64,000 bases of DNA from NCBI RefSeq assembly GCF_003589595.1, contig NW_020654422.1:20538769-20602768 (forward strand), written 5' to 3'. Below the pieces are notes generated by a model. It ran no database searches. It was given only the letters and a program-made list of their open reading frames with translations, and was not told the origin of the DNA. Below, piece by piece: positions 59,455 to 64,000 of the stretch (position 1 is its first letter; each line of letters starts with the position of its first letter). The stretch comes from Hyposmocoma kahamanoa (lineage: Eukaryota > Arthropoda > Insecta > Lepidoptera > Cosmopterigidae). The position numbers and the translations under genes were made by a program.

Positions 59455-60145
59455 GAAAATTTGACACTTAAGGCAGCCGATTGGGGCGATGCCAATCTTG
59501 TCAATTTTAATGCTACCAAAACGCAGGCGTGTTTATTCTCCACAAAATGGAGTCTCTTGATTTTTCGTGATATATCCATACCGATAGCCGACCGTCTTCA
59601 GCTAATTGGAATGGACCTGTTGTCCAACCTGAACTTCGGCAGATACTTTGAATCCATGGTCAAAAATGAGTCGTTATTCCACACCGGGATAGTTGCTTCA
59701 GCTGTACCAAGCACAAATCTCGGCCGTGTATGGAGTTCTGCTGCCACTTATGGGATGGCTCTACTAAATACCAACTGGCAACCTTGGATTCAATCGACAA
59801 GCCTGGCAAGAGGCTTAGAGGTGACTCGGAATTAGTGGAAGCGAAGCTGCAGAGCCTTGAACACCGCAGTTAAGATTCCTGCTTATCGGTATTCTACAAT
59901 ATATATTACGGAATACGATGGAATTCATTAATTTGATTCTGCCTTCCCCTTTCCATCATCGAGGGACCAGACGTAGGCTGAGATTCCACCCCTATGTTGT
60001 AGATATTTCCAAGATTCGCTCGAAGCGCTTCGCTTCCACATTTATATGGCGAGCGGCAAGAGTTTGAGTACCCTACCTGCGGACTTATTCCCCGAATGCT
60101 AAAACTTGGACCTACATCGTCGACCTCGATACGGACTTATATTTA
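59455..60145 (+). pseudogene. Jockey-like LINE reverse transcriptase, C-terminal relic
   Basis: The first frame (59461-59835) reads AADWGDANLVNFNATKTQAC, then IPIADRLQLIGMDL and SNLNFGRYFESM. This is the region after the RT catalytic YADD box in jockey-clade LINEs (usually NxxKTQACxFS...GVxLSxxLNFG). After several frame changes the 3' part reads NLILPSPFHHRGTRRRLRF, HPYVVDI, KRFASTFIWRAARV, then a TGA where Trp is expected, and PADLFPEC-like sequence. These are the typical last blocks of such proteins. A segment between, around 59700-59880, is scrambled. Multiple stops and frameshifts make it dead. The catalytic domain itself is not in the fragment. Confidence 0.85.
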
Positions 60146-60404
60146 AAAAAAAAATACTAATTTTTACTATCTCTACTTTTATTACAAATCAATTCCGCTG
60201 AACCATAATATTTCCAAACTTGAATTTCTGCATCGATAGTTTTCCAATGAAACCACGAAGTTCGTTAATTGAGTTACCAAGTGTCCGACTAACTCTGGAA
60301 TACGGGGCTTGTTTTTACGCTAGGGCGTAATGAAAGTAAGGAGTGTTCTACTAGAGTTGTCCAGTTACCTACTACAACTATTAATAAAAGTCACATTATC
60401 TTTT
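60146..60404. other. Non-coding stretch
   Basis: A-rich run after the LINE relic (possibly its 3' UTR), otherwise nothing recognised. Confidence 0.3.
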
Positions 60405-60560
60405 TTTTATGACACCAACGCCTGGTGGTAAGCGACACGCCTGTCAATAATAGTTGTAGTGTCACTCAGAACTTTAAATCGCGAAGATCTGTGGGGCACG
60501 GTTCGTCATTGTGAGACATACGTTAATGCGCACATTATTGCTTGGCAACAGAAATAAGTA
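60405..60560 (-). repeat. Repeat family A fragment
   Basis: Inverse family order: CTGGTGGTAAGCGACACGCC, GTGTCACTCAGAACTTTAAA, then TTATTGCTTGGCAACAGAAA with a deletion between. Confidence 0.65.
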
Positions 60561-60719
60561 AGGTTTCACACAGAACGCTACTGCTACGTAATTATCTGAT
60601 ATTAATATTTACTTTTATAAATATTACAATATTACAATAGATTTGACGAAATTGCAGACACTTGGGACTTGTCAACTTATGTCTTTCTATTCTATGTCTA
60701 CCTTTTGTTTATGCTATCA

Positions 60720-60890
60720 AACGAAAGGAACGAATAAGTCGTGCACCTGGTGGTAAGCGACACGCCTATCCATAACAGTTGCAGTGCCACTCAGAGCATT
60801 AAATCGTAATCTTATCGATCTTACGGGTACCCTTCAAACGCGAAACACAGTAACGCTCTCATTACTACTTGGCGGCAGAAATAGCTTAGT
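60720..60890 (-). repeat. Repeat family A fragment
   Basis: CGAATAAGTCGTGCACCTGG, CATAACAGTTGCAGTGCCAC, TTACTACTTGGCGGCAGAAA, with the central block deleted. Confidence 0.7.
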
Positions 60891-60984
60891 TACATAATTT
60901 GATTAAAATTTTACGAAAGTGGTAATTACTTTGTTATGATGTTTTTTTGAAATATATAAATGTATTAGACTACATAACATACAT

Positions 60985-61167
60985 TGCTCTGATCCCAAAG
61001 CAAGTAACTACAGCACTTGTGTTATGGAAATCGGGAACAACGACGGTACCACAAACAGCGAGACAATTATAGAAAAGTTAATTTCTTCATTGTTCTTTCT
61101 TCATCAATTCCCGATGGTGACACCAAGAAAACCGGCGTGCAAGCCACTCGACCACGAAGGCCGACAA
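60985..61167 (-). repeat. SINE family D copy
   Basis: On the minus strand: GTCGGCCTTCGTGGTCGAGT head, A box TGGTCGAGTGG, a worn B box, then GTTGTTCCCGATTTCCATAA tail. Confidence 0.7.
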
Positions 61168-62059
61168 AAATGTTTATAACTAAAATGTAATATAGTATAT
61201 TAAATAAATTAAGGACACAGCTTTACAAATGTTTTTATTACGTATTACACGGCATGTTCCATGTAGTCTTATTTTATAATATCGCATGGCCGAAGAGGTT
61301 GAATGTGAAGATATGACACGGCATTCTGTACTGTACTTACCACATTTAAAGCAATGAATTGAAAGAAACCCTAATTTAGTGTACCATTTCTAGTGCAGGG
61401 CCAAGAACAAGTCGACCTTAACATTAAAGACTTAACTTCAACTCTATTCCACTTGCAATAAGAGCAGTCCAAAGTCCAAGCTCGATGTGCTCTTGACACT
61501 AATATTTGTAGCTCCTACGCAAACTCAACGTGAATAGATACCAGGAGAATTTCGGGAATTTTCTTCATTTATTAATATAATTTATTATTAGATATTTCAA
61601 AACGGATGTCGTTTTTTTTCTCGACATGGTTTCAGCAATAGCCAGTATATTGTTCTGAAAAATAATTCAATCAATCTCATCTCTATTACTCTTTTAACGT
61701 AATATTCTCAAAGGTGCAGAACTGTGCTCCGACAATCTTATTATTATTGTGGACTAACTTATTTCGAGTTTGTTTTTCAAGTGCCCTGCTGCCCGACGAT
61801 TTTTAATTGTAGTGGTGATTATAAAACGTTTGAACATTTTTCGTTTACGATTTTTTTTTCTTATGTAATAAGATTTTTTTTCGTTGTTAGTCTTTTTTAA
61901 TTATGAGCGATAGTTGCTTATGGCAGGAGAAGCAAGAGAGTAGAGTTAATGCAGCAGAAATGCGCTCCTTCAGAAATATACGTTCCAAATCACATGGAGA
62001 GGATAATTTGTCTTTTCTAATACCGATTGGTGAAGATGTTGCCAAAGAGTTCTCATGAT
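61168..62059. other. Non-coding stretch
   Basis: No supportable gene. The minus-strand frame 61887-62237 overlaps LINE and family A debris and is not a gene. Confidence 0.35.
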
Positions 62060-62170
62060 AAGACCACCCAAAGACTTGCGATGACCTGGTGAAGGCTGCG
62101 GGAATACGCTGGATGCAAACAGCACAAGACCGGCATTGTGTCGATCTTTGGATGATGATAATGAAGTAAC
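62060..62170 (+). pseudogene. RTE-type LINE reverse transcriptase C-terminus, relic
   Basis: The plus strand reads DDLVKAAGIRWMQTAQDRH, with a frame break after RPPK just before it. This matches the GRPPxRWTDDLVKxAGxRWMxxAQDR end of RTE-clade reverse transcriptases and is followed by the usual GATGATGATAATGA. Same LINE type as 10613-10770 but on the other strand. Confidence 0.75.
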
Positions 62171-62171
62171 G

Positions 62172-62400
62172 AGGCTGGTGGTCAGCGACACGCCTATTCA
62201 TGACAGTTATAGCGCCACTCAAAGCTTTAAACCGCAAAGATGTTAGGGGCCATAAGTGTCACCCTGAGACATAAGTGGGCTTCCCTCACACATGGGATCA
62301 TGAATTCCAGCATATTTACTACTTAGCGGCAGACATAGGTAAGGCGACAGGAGGCAGTACTTCCCTGGATGAACTCTTCCACAAGGAGCTCTATTGGTGC
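62172..62400 (-). repeat. Repeat family A copy
   Basis: GGCTGGTGGTCAGCGACACG to TACTTCCCTGGATGAACTCT in inverse family order, directly after the RTE relic. Confidence 0.75.
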
Positions 62401-63044
62401 TAAAACAATGACGTATGAAAGTTAAGTGAAGTTATACAGAGTCAACGTGGAAGGCAACAGGACTCCTCTGGCCAGAGGACAGCCACGAATGACGTTTTTT
62501 AGATAAAATCGAGAATCTTCTTAAATAATTTCGTAGTTAGATGAACAGAAGGGCCTATGTAGAGATTGATGAAAGTATCGTTATCGGGATCGTCCACAGT
62601 GACGGTCGCAGTCTCTGTCTACCCCAATGGGAATTCAAAGGTGCGAGTATGAATGTATATGTGACCAGTCATCTTTATACGATAACAAACTGTAAAACAG
62701 ACGCGAAAATGATTTTACCCATTGAAGTCTATTATTATAGCAAACCAAAATGTTAATAAAGCTGGCCATCATCAAAAAATTATAAATTTATCGGTTCTTA
62801 ATTTGAATTTGTTACCCGTAATCGCTAGTGTTGTGACTAATGAATTACGCTGGACACATATTCTACCTTAATTAAGTGTCCGAGCTGTATTCGGAATAAA
62901 CTCATTATTAATTCGTCGAATAGCGGAATATTTTAATTATTCACAATTTCCTTCAATGAACCGTTTCATACTGAACGTCATATCGGTGAAGACTTGTCTC
63001 TCCATAAGCTAAGGGCAAAATTAAAAACGTGAATTGCTACTCAC
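62401..63044. other. Intron-like non-coding stretch
   Basis: Downstream, in minus-strand sense, of the exon at 63045-63089. A 71-codon open frame (62541-62756, plus) has no recognisable motif. Confidence 0.4.
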
Positions 63045-63089
63045 TTATATAACTATAACTGCAGTCATCCCCATTTTGTTGCGACTCAC
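63045..63089 (-). CDS. Short internal exon (45 nt) of an unidentified host gene
   Basis: On the minus strand, a strong acceptor (TTTTTTTCTATTTTCAG, polypyrimidine then AG) precedes 63089 and a donor GTGAGTAGC follows 63045 after AA. The 45-nt exon is open only in phase 1, giving ESQQNGDDCSYSYI plus split codons at both ends. The other two frames hit stops. Phase 1-1 means it is symmetric and matches the phase of the 201-nt exon at 9495-9695; spliced together the junction codon would be AGC (Ser) and run into LGRLHPYG. The peptide is polar with no motif. Such microexons are often alternatively spliced. Splice strength supports it, but the short length leaves room for chance. Confidence 0.55.
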   Translation of the reverse strand: MSRNKMGMTAVIVI

Positions 63090-64000
63090 CTGAAAATAGA
63101 AAAAAACAGATTAGGCATTACGCTACGTCCATAAAAGTCAAACTGTGGAGTCAAAAACCTATTACAACAAACTGTCCAATCAAGGTATCATCACGATTCT
63201 ACAAAAAAAAACTATTCCATTCATGGTAGCGCTCGACAAAAAGTCGTGACGATAATCCATTATCATGACACAGGACAGCACATTATATTATTTTAAACAG
63301 TGGTCGGTACTATTAAGAAAATGTTTAAACATGTGCGCCGAACAAACTTTCTACCAAATAAAGTTTACCGTTTCACTAACAGCGCTAGCTTTTGTACGTT
63401 TATATTAGAGTTCATAATGCTTTACGAAACTTTGTACAAAGTGAATACAACAGTAGACATTTTCTGACAATCTCACGAATTCACCGTGAGAACACGTGTT
63501 ACCACTTCTAAAGAAGAATTTAAATTTTCAAACGCGCGTTCTAAGGTTTACATTCCAAAATGGCTTACGTGGAACGTCAAAATTCCCGCGCAAACGTCAA
63601 CGTATCGTGGACGATCGTCACGCCGCATTTGATTTTAATCTGTAAGTCTTTACTCTGCCGTAATGGTGTCTTGAGTGTGGAGTTTTGAAATGAATGTTAT
63701 TACTGTCTCGCGAAACGATTAAGCCCTTTGAATTTGCAAGTTTAAAGGAAATGATAAAATAATGTAAAATGACAAATTAAACAAACAATATTGTGAGACT
63801 ATAAAACTCCTAACTAGAAACCGTGGGCCAAAATCCGATATTTAAATTATTTTTGTACGAAGAACTACACACTTAGTGACCAACTACGGAAGTCTTATAC
63901 CTAATCAGTAATTAAAACATTTTTATCTAGACACATATCATGAATTCTCTATAATGTGTTCAATAACCGCAAATTACGACCAGCATAAAGATAAACTGTT
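63090..64000. other. Intron-like non-coding stretch to window end
   Basis: AT-rich, with a GC-richer patch at 63520-63660 (GCTTACGTGGAACGTCAAAA, GTATCGTGGACGATCGTCAC). Nothing recognised. Confidence 0.4.

Noticed and set aside
61887..62237. 116-codon minus-strand open frame
   Set aside because: It runs antisense to an RTE reverse transcriptase relic and into a family A copy.

Overview
The window looks like intronic and intergenic DNA from an insect, most likely a moth or butterfly. It is AT-rich and packed with dispersed repeats. Several of these match repeat types I know from Lepidoptera: RTE-type LINE tails ending in a CACTGCTG...TAGGCCTCC block, jockey-type reverse transcriptase relics, tRNA-headed SINEs, and a MITE-like repeat bounded by AACCGACYTCAAAA. 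There is no prokaryotic gene organisation, no rRNA and no convincing free-standing tRNA gene. The species assignment is inference from repeat content only.

Host coding sequence is nearly absent. Two short minus-strand segments have good splice acceptors and donors and open frames: a 45-nt exon (63045-63089) and a 201-nt exon (9495-9695). Both are phase 1-1 and compatible with each other. If they belong to one gene, most of the window is a single intron of about 53 kb. I do not recognise the protein. Two other coding-like segments (7958-8140 minus; 11363-11689 plus) are unidentified.

The centre holds a dense transposon cluster. A structurally complete piggyBac-type element lies at 21082-23619: TTAA target duplication, 14-bp perfect terminal repeats, a 613-codon transposase with the DDD catalytic residues and C-terminal zinc cross-brace, and a probable intron just before the ATG. 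It is followed by a LINE tail nested in an older LINE fragment with a perfect target-site duplication (23961-24220), a GC-rich 366-bp MITE with 19-bp perfect inverted repeats (25268-25633), and a cecropia-type mariner (26060-27328) broken by one frameshift. A second, clearly different piggyBac element (34402-36932, minus) has 19-bp terminal repeats, one nonsense codon and one frameshift.

The rest is older repeat debris: about a dozen copies of family A (CAGGGTGACGGGC...GACTTGTTCGTCCCGTC), eight of family B, two tRNA-headed SINE families (C and D), two copies of a long palindromic fold-back element (1607-1764 and 30801-30940), a duplicated ORF-bearing repeat F, and a jockey RT relic (59455-60145). 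The most unusual structures are the fold-back pair, a recurrent A-B repeat junction, a roughly 0.9-kb inverted pair of family B copies, and a 23-bp perfect hairpin at 57943-57995. I found no clear new multi-gene system; the best candidates for something undescribed are the structural repeats and the unidentified coding-like segments.
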